DNA from: Marinilabiliaceae bacterium JC017
GTDB taxonomy: Bacteria > Bacteroidota > Bacteroidia > Bacteroidales > Marinilabiliaceae
Reading direction: 5' to 3'
DNA length: 64,000 nucleotides
Assembly (NCBI GenBank): GCA_004296775.1
Contig: RHGE01000002.1
Location: 84,964-148,963 of the forward strand
A model generated the notes under the pieces. The model did no database searches, was not told the origin of the DNA, and saw only the letters and a list, made by a program, of their open reading frames with translations. A program made the translations under genes and the position numbers. Below, piece after piece: positions 1 to 9,224 of this stretch (the first letter of the stretch is position 1; each line of letters starts with the position of its first letter).

Positions 1-680
1 CTAACCTCCTTGGCAAAATCTTTTCCCGTAAGCAATCTATTAAAGTATTGAACCTTCCGCTCATCCTCTGTTTGACTCTTTCGGAGATTATATAATTTAC
101 GTGAATATTGAATCCTGTAAAAAACTATGGGCAAACTCACAATCATCATAAAAAACAGAACCCACCAATCCAAGACAATAAGCACTACGCCAACAAGAGT
201 TAAAGTGAGTAGATTCTGAAACAATCCAATAACGCCATAATAAACTCTGGCTGGCCGGTAAGACACCTCACTCAAAGCCCTGAAAAACAGATCCTGATAT
301 TTAGGATCTTCAAAATACTGGTAAGAAACACGTGTTGTCTTATGATGTACTAGATTTTGAATAAAATCATTAACCAAGAAAGAGTGTTTCTCTTTAAACA
401 AGGTCCCTATAGCTCCGGTAAGTGCATTCAGAAGAAAAAAAACACCAGCTAAAATAACAGAACGTCCGCGTAGAAAAGAAATAATATCCGTCTCGTCAGT
501 TTTTAAAATCTCACCAACATCATCCACAACAACTTTTACAATAAACAAAAGCATTAATGGAAGTACTCCCCGCAAAAGGGTAAGACCAAAATTCACCACT
601 GTTAAGCCGGGGGAACTTTCCCAAAAAATTCTGATTGTTTTAAAGATATAAATTGATGATTCACGTAACTTCTTATACAT
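1..680 (-). CDS. ABC transporter membrane domain (N-terminal part, runs off the left edge)
   Basis: The frame opens with ATG at 680 (MYKKLRESSIYIFKTIRIFW) and stays open to base 1, giving about 226 residues with no stop. Hydrophobic stretches fall near residues 24-50, 72-90 and 150-190. They are separated by the long charged loops typical of the membrane domain of a fused ABC exporter, including a loop around YQYFEDPKYQDLFFRAL. The ATP-binding half would lie outside the window, so the fused type is inferred. It starts 52 bp after the S26-like peptidase gene and is the last visible gene of the cassette beginning at 2659, so it probably exports the product of that cassette. Known family: peptide or lipid ABC exporters. 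Confidence 0.75.
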   Translation of the reverse strand, partial: MYKKLRESSIYIFKTIRIFWESSPGLTVVNFGLTLLRGVLPLMLLFIVKVVVDDVGEILKTDETDIISFLRGRSVILAGVFFLLNALTGAIGTLFKEKHSFLVNDFIQNLVHHKTTRVSYQYFEDPKYQDLFFRALSEVSYRPARVYYGVIGLFQNLLTLTLVGVVLIVLDWWVLFFMMIVSLPIVFYRIQYSRKLYNLRKSQTEDERKVQYFNRLLTGKDFAKEV

Positions 681-732
681 AAAAGCAGCGCTTATATTTT
701 TCCTTAAAATAAAAGTTTTCCCTTAAGAAAAA

Positions 733-1188
733 CTAATTCCAGAGCCTGCCTTTTTTACCTAACCACCAAACCGACCAAAATAAATAACCGGTAACAGGTG
801 TTAGTACAACCATCATCCTGCCAAAAAAATGACGCCATACAGAATCTATCTTCAGCCAGCTATTTTTCCTTTTTCGTGCAATAACAACCCCAAGTAAAGA
901 TTTTTCCCTCATCCACAGGTCGTTTTTAAACAAACCATCGCCTTTACACAAAAAACTATCCTGATTTTTTGAAATTAATCGATGTGCGATGATCTTTCTA
1001 CAATCTTTAAAAACGACAATTTGCCCTACTTGTACTTCACGTAGACTAACAGGATCAACCAATAATACATCACCTTGCCTCAAAAAAGGGAACATACTAT
1101 TACCGGCTGCCATCACCTCAACCCGATGTCCGGATGACAGCAAACTTTCCAAAACCGGTGAAAATTTATTTATTTTTGAATTTGGCAT
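733..1188 (-). CDS. S24/S26-type (signal peptidase I-like) peptidase
   Basis: This 151-residue protein has the signal-peptidase nucleophile box GNSMFPFLRQGD, with Ser31 as the likely nucleophile. AHRL follows, with His69 at the position where SipW/ER-type signal peptidases use His instead of Lys. A KGDG segment sits near residue 84. A hydrophobic segment near residues 124-145 probably anchors it to the membrane. It overlaps the end of the upstream HPr-kinase-like gene by 23 bp, which indicates tight co-transcription. In this context it may cleave the small peptide encoded at 2094-2315. That role is inferred; the fold assignment is fairly secure. Confidence 0.8.
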   Translation of the reverse strand: MPNSKINKFSPVLESLLSSGHRVEVMAAGNSMFPFLRQGDVLLVDPVSLREVQVGQIVVFKDCRKIIAHRLISKNQDSFLCKGDGLFKNDLWMREKSLLGVVIARKRKNSWLKIDSVWRHFFGRMMVVLTPVTGYLFWSVWWLGKKGRLWN

Positions 1189-2077
1189 TAATAAAATCTA
1201 CGATAGCTGTTGTTGGTCTGAATCCCAATTCATAAATGGGTACGGATTGAGCTATTTGATGAATAACTCCCAAGTAATGTTTCACCTGTGCTTCATCATA
1301 TTGGTGTTGAATACAGTTTGAAAGGAACTTAACCGCACCTTTTGCCAAAGGTAACTTTTTTATATAGTCTGTTTCGGATTGATTAATTATAAAGATGCCA
1401 TCCAAAGAAACAGACTTAGACCTATCCTGGTAAAATGGCATGGGCGTATTATGAATACAAAAAGTATCCCCTTCTAAAACAATAGCTAACCGATCATCAT
1501 TAATAATAGTGGCACCTTTTCTCTCCCAAAGCCTTGCCATCGTTGATTTACCTGTACCGGAAACGGCGGTAAACAAAAAGCCTCTGTTATTCATTTCAAC
1601 ACCCGAAGCGTGCACTAACAAACCATTTCCGGCATTAACCATGTAATGCAAAAGCAATACACCTAACGGATGCAAAAAAGGATCTATTGCAATAGGTAAA
1701 GCTGCTGCGACAATCGCCAAATCAACAGCAACAGTCCCATTTTTCAAATCCAATTCAGCTTTAATTGATTTTATTCGTTCGGCTTTCTTAAATTCGATAT
1801 ACAGAATGACATTATCATGGTTTTTATAAACCTCCCAGTAATAAGGTAGTTCGAGACTCTCAAAAGAATGCCCTGAGAACGAAGGTTTTTCAAAACCTTT
1901 TTCATTTTCACTTACTACATTATAGACGAAACGGAAATCAGGAACCGATTGACTAAACTTTGAAACATTAAAAAAGCCAGATCCTCCATTGGAATCCAGC
2001 GTTAATTTTTTGCTTACAATACTTACTTCAATTTGCAGTCCGGCTATTATATATCGATGCAATTTATCATTTACCAT
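1166..2077 (-). CDS. HPr kinase / PEPCK-like ATP-binding protein
   Basis: The 303-residue product has a Walker A loop VSGTGKST at residues 172-179 and a downstream NDDR at 193-196. This is the layout of the HprK/PEPCK-like kinase domain. The preceding HASGV around residue 156 is also typical of the stand-alone HprK-like proteins found in RiPP clusters. The first 130 residues are not recognised. I chose ATG at 2077 because a longer reading (from 2173) would overlap the small peptide gene, which ends at 2094. HprK-like kinases in some lasso-peptide clusters phosphorylate the precursor, so a peptide-modifying role is plausible here but inferred. No HPr gene is nearby. Confidence 0.8.
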   Translation of the reverse strand: MVNDKLHRYIIAGLQIEVSIVSKKLTLDSNGGSGFFNVSKFSQSVPDFRFVYNVVSENEKGFEKPSFSGHSFESLELPYYWEVYKNHDNVILYIEFKKAERIKSIKAELDLKNGTVAVDLAIVAAALPIAIDPFLHPLGVLLLHYMVNAGNGLLVHASGVEMNNRGFLFTAVSGTGKSTMARLWERKGATIINDDRLAIVLEGDTFCIHNTPMPFYQDRSKSVSLDGIFIINQSETDYIKKLPLAKGAVKFLSNCIQHQYDEAQVKHYLGVIHQIAQSVPIYELGFRPTTAIVDFINAKFKNK

Positions 2078-2093
2078 AAACCAATACAACAAA

Positions 2094-2315
2094 TTACATG
2101 TTGCTAAAATCGGGTGTATCACCTCCAAAGGGATAAGGGTTTGAAGAAGGTGCTTTTGGAAATGGGGGAGCACTTACCGGGGCCGCTTTTGTCGAAAATG
2201 GATCCTCCGGTCCTGCATTACCAGGAAGTGAAGCCATTGCCAGACTCACTTCTCTATCTAAACCGACACTCTCAATTAAAGGAGCCGAATAGTATTTTTT
2301 CTTCTTTTTAGTCAT
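2094..2315 (-). CDS. small precursor-like peptide (candidate RiPP precursor)
   Basis: A 73-residue peptide starts at ATG 2315, just after AGGAGTG, a purine-rich ribosome-binding-like stretch. The N-terminal third is basic and contains YSAPLIESVG, which fits the leader pattern Y-x-x-P-x-[LI]-x-x-x-G bound by PqqD-like recognition domains. The C-terminal half is low in structure, rich in Pro, Gly, Ser and Ala, and ends in PYPFGGDTPDFSNM. It lies 20 bp after the PqqD-like gene and 16 bp before the HPr-kinase-like gene. The leader pattern also resembles a motif common in small Bacteroidota peptides, so its being a modified precursor is inferred from context. Confidence 0.65.
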   Translation of the reverse strand: MTKKKKKYYSAPLIESVGLDREVSLAMASLPGNAGPEDPFSTKAAPVSAPPFPKAPSSNPYPFGGDTPDFSNM

Positions 2316-2335
2316 CAAAGGAACACTCCTAATAA

Positions 2336-2659
2336 TTATATCTCTATTATTACCTTTTTATTTAATGCTTGCAAAAGAAATTGTTGCAAATCTTGATGTG
2401 CTTCCTCAGCACTTACGTCATAACTATTTACAACGTTACTTAAAAGCTCCTGAAATGCCATTTTTTTTTCAAGCAACTCATACACAAAGGTCCCCAATTC
2501 ATTCAATGTGAAAACTTCCTGCATTTTAGCCACACTCTCAACCAATGGCACTAACACAGTTTCTTCACCTATTTGCTGTTCAACAAACCCGGTGGCTTTA
2601 ACAAAGACCCTCTCTCTCACTTGACTTTTTTGTTTGCGCACAAAAATATAAAAAATCAA
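2336..2659 (-). CDS. PqqD-like peptide-recognition protein
   Basis: The open frame gives 107 residues. The region from about residue 20 reads as a PqqD/RRE winged-helix domain: a beta-rich start (VLVPLVESV), then FTLNELGTFVYELL, then a helix pair that includes VSAEEAHQDLQQFLLQAL. PqqD-like domains bind leader peptides of RiPP precursors. A promoter -7-like TATTTTTG lies at 2648-2641, inside the first codons. The real start may therefore be GTG at 2620 (94 residues), which matches the usual PqqD length. No -33 partner was found. It is the first gene of the cassette. Confidence 0.72.
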   Translation of the reverse strand: MIFYIFVRKQKSQVRERVFVKATGFVEQQIGEETVLVPLVESVAKMQEVFTLNELGTFVYELLEKKMAFQELLSNVVNSYDVSAEEAHQDLQQFLLQALNKKVIIEI

Positions 2660-2744
2660 CCTTTCATGCCTCTATTATTATCAATAGCCTGTTTTTTTTG
2701 ATAAAAGATTAATTTTCTTTGCTGAAATTCATCAATAATCCTTC

Positions 2745-3764
2745 CTAAAACGCCTGTCTAGAATATGGAGCGACCTCTTGGGTTACAAATTCCTTTTTCA
2801 AATATTTGTAATAGCCGTTAATCGCGATCATGGCGGCATTATCAGTAGTATAAGAAAATTTAGGAATAAAAGTTCGCCACCCTCTTTTCATGGCACATTC
2901 CTGTAATTCATTTCTCAAACCTGAATTGGCAGATACCCCGCCTGCTACAGCCACTTCTTTAATGCCTGTTACTTTAGCAGCCTTAAGTAATTTATTCATC
3001 AAGATATCAATGATGGTTTTCTGCAAAGATGCGCAAAGATCAGCTTTATGCTCCTCTATAAATTGAGGATTCTTCTTTAACTCATCCCGCAAAAAATATA
3101 AAAATGATGTTTTTAACCCGCTAAAACTATAATCATACCCACTGATACGTGGTTTACTAAACTCAAATGCGTTAGGATTACCTTCTTTTGCCAGTTTATC
3201 AATTAACGGCCCTCCGGGATAAGGTAATCCCATCACTTTAGCACATTTATCAAAGGCCTCACCAGCGGCATCATCAATGGTTTGCCCAATAATTTCCATG
3301 TGCATATAATCATGCACCAAAACAATTTGACTATTACCCCCAGAAACCAATAAGCATAAAAATGGAAAGGAAGGAGAATCATCGTCTTCCGAATGTTCCT
3401 TAATAAAATGAGCTAATACGTGTGCGTGCAAATGATTAATCTCAATCAAAGGAATATTTCGCGCCAGGGCGAATCCTTTGGCAAAGGAAGTGCCAACCAA
3501 CAACGAACCCATCAACCCGGGTCCTCTGGTGAAAGCCACTGCATCAATCTCACTCTTTTCAATACCGGCATCACTAATAGCTTTTTCCACTACAGGTATA
3601 ATATTCTGCTGGTGTGCGCGAGATGCCAGTTCAGGCACAACTCCCCCATAAGCTTGATGAACCGCCTGGCTCGCAATCACATTTGACAGAATGACCTCAT
3701 CCTTAATAACTGCTGCCGATGTATCATCACAAGATGACTCAATACCTAGAATTACAGTGCTCAT
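2745..3764 (-). CDS. tsaD: tRNA N6-adenosine threonylcarbamoyltransferase
   Basis: The 339-residue protein begins with the ASKHA phosphate loop region ILGIESSCDDTSAA. It carries the metal-binding HLHAH at residues 111-115 and the later GGVSANSGLR motif. It transfers the threonylcarbamoyl group from TC-AMP to A37 of ANN-decoding tRNAs, together with TsaB and TsaE, whose genes are not in this window. Length is normal for the family. It is read away from the TamB-like gene at 3894, so the two share a short divergent intergenic region. Confidence 0.97.
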   Translation of the reverse strand: MSTVILGIESSCDDTSAAVIKDEVILSNVIASQAVHQAYGGVVPELASRAHQQNIIPVVEKAISDAGIEKSEIDAVAFTRGPGLMGSLLVGTSFAKGFALARNIPLIEINHLHAHVLAHFIKEHSEDDDSPSFPFLCLLVSGGNSQIVLVHDYMHMEIIGQTIDDAAGEAFDKCAKVMGLPYPGGPLIDKLAKEGNPNAFEFSKPRISGYDYSFSGLKTSFLYFLRDELKKNPQFIEEHKADLCASLQKTIIDILMNKLLKAAKVTGIKEVAVAGGVSANSGLRNELQECAMKRGWRTFIPKFSYTTDNAAMIAINGYYKYLKKEFVTQEVAPYSRQAF

Positions 3765-3893
3765 TTCCGACCAATAATTATGCTGTTTTTTCTTTCGAAT
3801 TCCCTCATAAAAGAAAACAATTTCCCACCTCTTTTCTTATTTTTGTAGGATTCAAAAGGCAAAAGTATAAAAAAAAATCTCAAAATAGGGCTT

Positions 3894-6800
3894 GTGGTAT
3901 TACTGGTAACAATTCTTTTACCGGGCTTGCTGTACCTTATACTTTTGCTTCCTGCGGTTCAAACTCAACTGGTTCACATTCTTACCAACCGCCTCTCTGA
4001 GGATTTTGACACAGAGATATCCATCGGCTACGTTCATTTAATGCCTTTCAAACGGCTTTCTTTGGGCGAAGTACTCATAATGGATCAAAAGGCTGACACA
4101 TTACTATTTGTCCCTAAATTCACAGCAACCATTGACTCCTTAGGATTCAAGAAACGACAGATCTATCTCAGAACAGTTAATCTGGAAGAACCTCACATCA
4201 ACATCAATCAAACCGACACTACTTATAATTTCTCATTTTTATTTGATGCATTGGCCGGATCTACTGATTCCACCACCACTAAATGGAAATACCTGGCCCA
4301 CTCCGTCACAGCCAATCAGGCTCAACTGAGTTTCACAAAATACGATACCCTGAGCAAAACCGATAAAAGCATCTTTTTTGTGAAACACCTGAACACTGCT
4401 ATTGCTGACATTTCCAACAATAACAACAAATTTTCTTCAAAGATAGAACACCTGTCTTTTGTTGATAAATCAGGTTTTGCCATTAAAGAATTCAGCTCCC
4501 AGGTAACATTAACAGATTCATGCGTGCTTATAAAAGAGCTAACCGCGCATTCCCAACACTCCTTATTAGCCCTTGACAGCCTCTACCTTAATACCCGAGA
4601 TATCACTGATTTTAATTCTTTCGCCCGCAAGGGAAATTTCCACCTTAAAATGAAAGAATTAAAAGTATCACCAAAAGATTTTAGCTATTTCCCTTTCCGG
4701 GTTCCGTTTTTAAATAGTGCCATCAACCTTTCAGGAAGCATTTATGGCACAATCTCCAATCTTAAAGGACGGAATATCAATCTCTCTTATGGTCAACATT
4801 CAAAATTATCTGCCAGTTTCGATTTAAACGGGCTTCCGAACATGAGCGAAACATACATTTTTCTTGACGTGAAAGAACTTAACACTTCAGCTGTCGATCT
4901 GGAACGCCTTATTGCCATTTCTGAAGAGAGAGCATTAGAATTACCCACTTCCTTTAATCGCCTTGGAACGATTCGATACAAAGGAAACTTCACCGGTTTT
5001 CTAAGTGACTTAGTGGCTTATGGTACCTTCTCTACTAATTTGGGGATGCTACGTACCGATATTGGCTTAAAACTAGACGCAAGTAAAAAGCTAGTGTTCT
5101 CAGGAAAAGTACGCACCCGTCAATTCAACCTGGGCCAACTGCTCAATGCCGAAAAACATATGGGAACGGTCACAATGGAAGCCTCCATGACCGGAAGCAG
5201 ATCATCAGCATCAAAGTTCTTTGCCTTCATTGAGGGTACTGTGGATTCCATAATCGTTAAGGATTATAAATATCAAAACATTAAACTGAGCGGTCTGTTT
5301 GCCAATCAACGGTTTGATGGTAAAGTAAACTTGCAAGATCCCAACGGTTCTCTTAATTTCCAGGGAAAGATTGACTATTCGGGAGATATTCCCGATTTCA
5401 ACTTCCAGGCCTCTTTAAAAGATATTAAACTGGACAAACTCAATTTACTTACCACCATCCCGGACAACAATTTCTCTGTTAACATGTCCACTAATATCAT
5501 CGGAAACGACATCGATGATGTGATAGGTAACATTAAAATCTCCAACATTGCCTTTACCAGCCCGGAAAAATCATTGGCTATTGATTCCATTTATTTAAAA
5601 GCATATCGAAAGGGAGAGAACAAACACTTAGTTCTACATTCGGATATTGCCGAAGGAGAATTAATTGGCAAGTATAATTTTAAACGCTTTTACAAAACAC
5701 TTCAACAGCAGTTACGTGTTTTCCTGCCCGCCGTGATTAAAGAGAGCAACAATAAACTGCCGGTTGGCAAGAATGATTTTTCATTCACCTGCAAATTTAA
5801 AGGAATACACGAACTTGTATCGCTGGCTCTCCCGGGAATTAACATTTCCGATGACGGCTTAATCGTCGGCCGTTTCAATGATTCCTATCACCTGTTCAAT
5901 GCGGAAGGCGAACTGGGCTACTTTCATTATAAAAATATTCATGCCAACGATTTCTCCTTCTACATTGGTACGCAGGAAAACAAAGAACTCTCCTGTACCT
6001 ATCGCATTAAAGATTTAAATATCAAAAACCTTTTCTCTTTTCAAAATCTTAGTTTACATCAAAAAGCAGTAGCAGACACGCTTCAATTTAACCTTTTCTG
6101 GAACAATTGGGACGAATACACCAACAGTGGTGCCATCTACACAACAACTACTTTTAAACGAAAAGAAGAAGGCCTGTTTGCTACTATCAATCTTAACCCG
6201 TCATCCGTAATCGTAAAAGATAGCATTTGGCATTTGGAACCATCAGTAGGTTATTATCACCCGCAAGGATTTTCGATTAACAACCTTCGGGTATGGCATA
6301 AAAACCAAGCCGTTGGCTTTAATGGATTTCAACACAAATCCACCAGTGACAAGCTAAGCATCTACGTACAAAATCTTAACCTGCACGACATCCTAAAAAA
6401 CCTTGAACTCAAAGGCATATCCATCTCTGGCATATTAAACGGCGACTTTGAACTACGTGGCCTGTATCGGACCCCTATTCTCACTACTAAACTTGACATC
6501 GACGAATTTGAAATTAACAAAGACCATTTAGGCGATTTCACCCTAAAAAGTAGTTATAACGCCGAACAACGAGCCATCAACCTGGTAAATACCATAAAGA
6601 ACAATAACAGGTATCCATTAAATGGAGGAGGACGCTACTACGTTGATTCTAAAACATTGAACCTAAATTACCAGGTCGACAGTCTGCCCATCTCATTTTT
6701 GAATCTTTACCTTAAAAAGGTAATGCAAAACCTATCCGGAACTGCTTCGGGTAATATTGGTGTAACTGGTCCCTTAAATGAAATTGGTCTTTCCGGCCGG

Positions 6801-8324
6801 CTCAAAGTAAACCAGGCCACCTTCGATGTTGGTCTGCTGAAAACATCCTATTCCGTTACTGATTCAGTCATCTTTCACCCGCACAAAATAGAGTTTAAAG
6901 ATTTAATCGTAAGCGACCTCAATAATAACACAGCGCGCTTTTTTGGCGCCATCAATCACACCGGTTTTAGAGGCATGACTTACGATCTCCACCTGGAGGG
7001 AGAAAACATACAGGTATTAAACACAAAGGAACAAGATAATCCGCTTTACTATGGAACGGTTTATGCCGATGGCAACATGGCCATTACCGGTTCAACACAA
7101 GATATAATTATAGATATCGCTGCAAAGACAAGGGACAATTCCACCTTTTTCCTCCCACTTAAAGATGAAGAGGAGGCTGAAGAAACCAATTTTATACGTT
7201 TCACTTCTCATGAAGAAGAGGCCACAGAGCATCAAAAGAAAGACAACCAATACAAGATAGACCTTTCCGGCATGGACATCACCATGGATCTGGATGTTAA
7301 TCCAGCGGCCAAAATACAGGTCATTTTCGACTCAAAGATTGGAGATATTCTCAAAGGGACAGGAAATGGTAACATGCAAATTAGAATTGACAAGCAGGGA
7401 AGAATAACGTTTTACGGCGACTATACCATTGAAGAGGGAGATTACATGTTCACACTCCGAAATGTTTTAAATAAACGCTTTGTCATCAACAAAGGGAGTA
7501 TGGTTAAATGGGATGGCGATCCTTACGATGCCCTCATCGACCTGAATGCCACATATAAACTTAAAGCTTCACTATACGAACTAATGGCCCCTACTCTTTC
7601 GGGCGATAATAACAGCGATTATTACCGGCGCATTCCAATCAATTGCAACCTGTTACTAAGTGATCGTTTGCTGAAACCCATCATTAAATTTGATATCGAA
7701 ACTCCTTCGCTTCAGCAAGGATCACAAGATATTATTGATGGCTACATCACCTCGGAAGAAGAACTCAACCGACAAGTTATTTCACTGTTGGTATTGAATA
7801 AATTCTACGCCCCGGAAAACTTAAGAGCCGGCGAATCCTCCTCGGGTAAAGTGAGTAACCAGGCAGCCCTGGTCACCACCACCGAAGTATTATCCAACCA
7901 ACTTAGCCATTGGTTGTCACAAATCAGTAACGACATTGACATCGGCGTGGCCTACCGACCTGGCGATGAAATTTCAAATGAAGAGGTAGAAGTGGCCCTT
8001 TCCACTCAAATGTTTAACAACCGCGTTACCATTAATGGTAATGTGGGGTACGGAAAATACCAGGCCGAAACGAGTAAGCTCATCGGCGACTTTGACTTGG
8101 ATGTAAAACTCAATAATACCGGGACAATCAGGGCTAAAGCCTATACCCATTCGAACAACGACATTATTTACGAAACCTCGCCTACAACACAAGGAGTGGG
8201 CTTATCTTTCAAAGAGGAGTTCAATACCTTTGGCGAGTTATTAAGAAAATATTGGGGTATCCTTACCGGCAAAAAGGAGGAAGACCGTTCGAAAAGAGGC
8301 AAAAAAGATGACAAGAAAAAATAA
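3894..8324 (+). CDS. TamB-like translocation/assembly module protein
   Basis: This 1476-residue protein has one N-terminal membrane segment and then a very long beta-repeat body. It ends in the DUF490/TamB C-terminal domain; see GDYTIEEGDYMF and the terminal LSFKEEFNTFGELL. TamB-type proteins span the periplasm and move lipids or assist outer-membrane protein insertion. The start is uncertain: GTG at 3894 is the only standard start, yet the frame is open from 3849. The residues just before it (IKKNLKIGL) look like a proper cytoplasmic basic N-terminus, so ATA at 3867 could be used. A -7-like TATTTTTG lies at 3838-3845. The last residues are very basic. Confidence 0.88.
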   Translation: MVLLVTILLPGLLYLILLLPAVQTQLVHILTNRLSEDFDTEISIGYVHLMPFKRLSLGEVLIMDQKADTLLFVPKFTATIDSLGFKKRQIYLRTVNLEEPHININQTDTTYNFSFLFDALAGSTDSTTTKWKYLAHSVTANQAQLSFTKYDTLSKTDKSIFFVKHLNTAIADISNNNNKFSSKIEHLSFVDKSGFAIKEFSSQVTLTDSCVLIKELTAHSQHSLLALDSLYLNTRDITDFNSFARKGNFHLKMKELKVSPKDFSYFPFRVPFLNSAINLSGSIYGTISNLKGRNINLSYGQHSKLSASFDLNGLPNMSETYIFLDVKELNTSAVDLERLIAISEERALELPTSFNRLGTIRYKGNFTGFLSDLVAYGTFSTNLGMLRTDIGLKLDASKKLVFSGKVRTRQFNLGQLLNAEKHMGTVTMEASMTGSRSSASKFFAFIEGTVDSIIVKDYKYQNIKLSGLFANQRFDGKVNLQDPNGSLNFQGKIDYSGDIPDFNFQASLKDIKLDKLNLLTTIPDNNFSVNMSTNIIGNDIDDVIGNIKISNIAFTSPEKSLAIDSIYLKAYRKGENKHLVLHSDIAEGELIGKYNFKRFYKTLQQQLRVFLPAVIKESNNKLPVGKNDFSFTCKFKGIHELVSLALPGINISDDGLIVGRFNDSYHLFNAEGELGYFHYKNIHANDFSFYIGTQENKELSCTYRIKDLNIKNLFSFQNLSLHQKAVADTLQFNLFWNNWDEYTNSGAIYTTTTFKRKEEGLFATINLNPSSVIVKDSIWHLEPSVGYYHPQGFSINNLRVWHKNQAVGFNGFQHKSTSDKLSIYVQNLNLHDILKNLELKGISISGILNGDFELRGLYRTPILTTKLDIDEFEINKDHLGDFTLKSSYNAEQRAINLVNTIKNNNRYPLNGGGRYYVDSKTLNLNYQVDSLPISFLNLYLKKVMQNLSGTASGNIGVTGPLNEIGLSGRLKVNQATFDVGLLKTSYSVTDSVIFHPHKIEFKDLIVSDLNNNTARFFGAINHTGFRGMTYDLHLEGENIQVLNTKEQDNPLYYGTVYADGNMAITGSTQDIIIDIAAKTRDNSTFFLPLKDEEEAEETNFIRFTSHEEEATEHQKKDNQYKIDLSGMDITMDLDVNPAAKIQVIFDSKIGDILKGTGNGNMQIRIDKQGRITFYGDYTIEEGDYMFTLRNVLNKRFVINKGSMVKWDGDPYDALIDLNATYKLKASLYELMAPTLSGDNNSDYYRRIPINCNLLLSDRLLKPIIKFDIETPSLQQGSQDIIDGYITSEEELNRQVISLLVLNKFYAPENLRAGESSSGKVSNQAALVTTTEVLSNQLSHWLSQISNDIDIGVAYRPGDEISNEEVEVALSTQMFNNRVTINGNVGYGKYQAETSKLIGDFDLDVKLNNTGTIRAKAYTHSNNDIIYETSPTTQGVGLSFKEEFNTFGELLRKYWGILTGKKEEDRSKRGKKDDKKK

Positions 8325-8525
8325 TACCGAAGAGTGATTAAAATGGCCACTTAATGCACTATGCTTTTAATTAGCCTTTAAACACTATCGACATTATATC
8401 GAGGGCATTTTTAAATAGGTTTGGTATAACCCTTCCCCCTTTTATATCGTAGAGACGTAGGATTCGGTAAAACCGCACCAGATTTTTTTTACTATTTTAG
8501 CTCGAAAGTTTAAAAACCTTACAAC

Positions 8526-9218
8526 ATGAACTTGTTTTTATTGATACAAGCAGCTCAGACTGCTCAACCAGAAGAGATAACCGGCGAAGCGGAAAAAGGC
8601 ATGAACTATTTTCAAATGGCCCTCAACGGCGGATTGATCATGATCCCACTGGCGCTATTATCAGTCATCGCTGTTTACATTTTCTTTGAACGCTTTTTTG
8701 CCATAAAAAAAGCCACCAAGGAAGATGCCAGTTTCATGAACAAAATCAAAGACTATATACACGACGGAAAAATTGATTCGGCCCTGACGCTCTGTCAGTC
8801 ACAACAATCTCCCATTGCCCGGATGATCGAAAAAGGCGTTTCACGCATTGGTCGCCCTTTGACCGATGTAAATACCGCCATTGAAAATGTGGGTAACCTG
8901 GAGGTAAGTCGCCTTGAGAAAGGACTGCCAACATTGGCCACGGTATCCGGAGGAGCTCCCATGATTGGCTTTTTGGGAACCGTTATCGGGATGATTCAAG
9001 CCTTTTTCGACATGGCCAATGCCGGTAATAACATTGATGTCAGTTTACTATCATCAGGGATTTATACTGCTATGGTGACCACGGTAGCCGGGCTGGCCAT
9101 TGGTATCATCGCCTACTTCGCTTACAACATTCTAGTGGCCAAGGTCGAAAAAGTAGTTTTCAAGATGGAAGCCCGAACCATGGAATTTATGGATCTGCTT
9201 AACGAACCCTCTCACTAA
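8526..9218 (+). CDS. exbB: MotA/TolQ/ExbB family proton channel protein
   Basis: The 230-residue protein has three membrane segments, near residues 36-56, 145-168 and 177-200. The first precedes a large cytoplasmic loop. The last two contain the family core GGAPMIGFLGTVIGMI and the segment MVTTVAGLAIGIIAYFAYN. It forms the pentameric stator channel that converts the proton gradient into movement of a TonB/TolA-type protein. It leads a tight operon: 6 bp to the first ExbD-like gene, then a second ExbD and a TonB/TolA-like gene. Whether it serves TonB or Tol transport cannot be told from the sequence. Confidence 0.93.
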   Translation: MNLFLLIQAAQTAQPEEITGEAEKGMNYFQMALNGGLIMIPLALLSVIAVYIFFERFFAIKKATKEDASFMNKIKDYIHDGKIDSALTLCQSQQSPIARMIEKGVSRIGRPLTDVNTAIENVGNLEVSRLEKGLPTLATVSGGAPMIGFLGTVIGMIQAFFDMANAGNNIDVSLLSSGIYTAMVTTVAGLAIGIIAYFAYNILVAKVEKVVFKMEARTMEFMDLLNEPSH

Positions 9219-9224
9219 ACCTCC

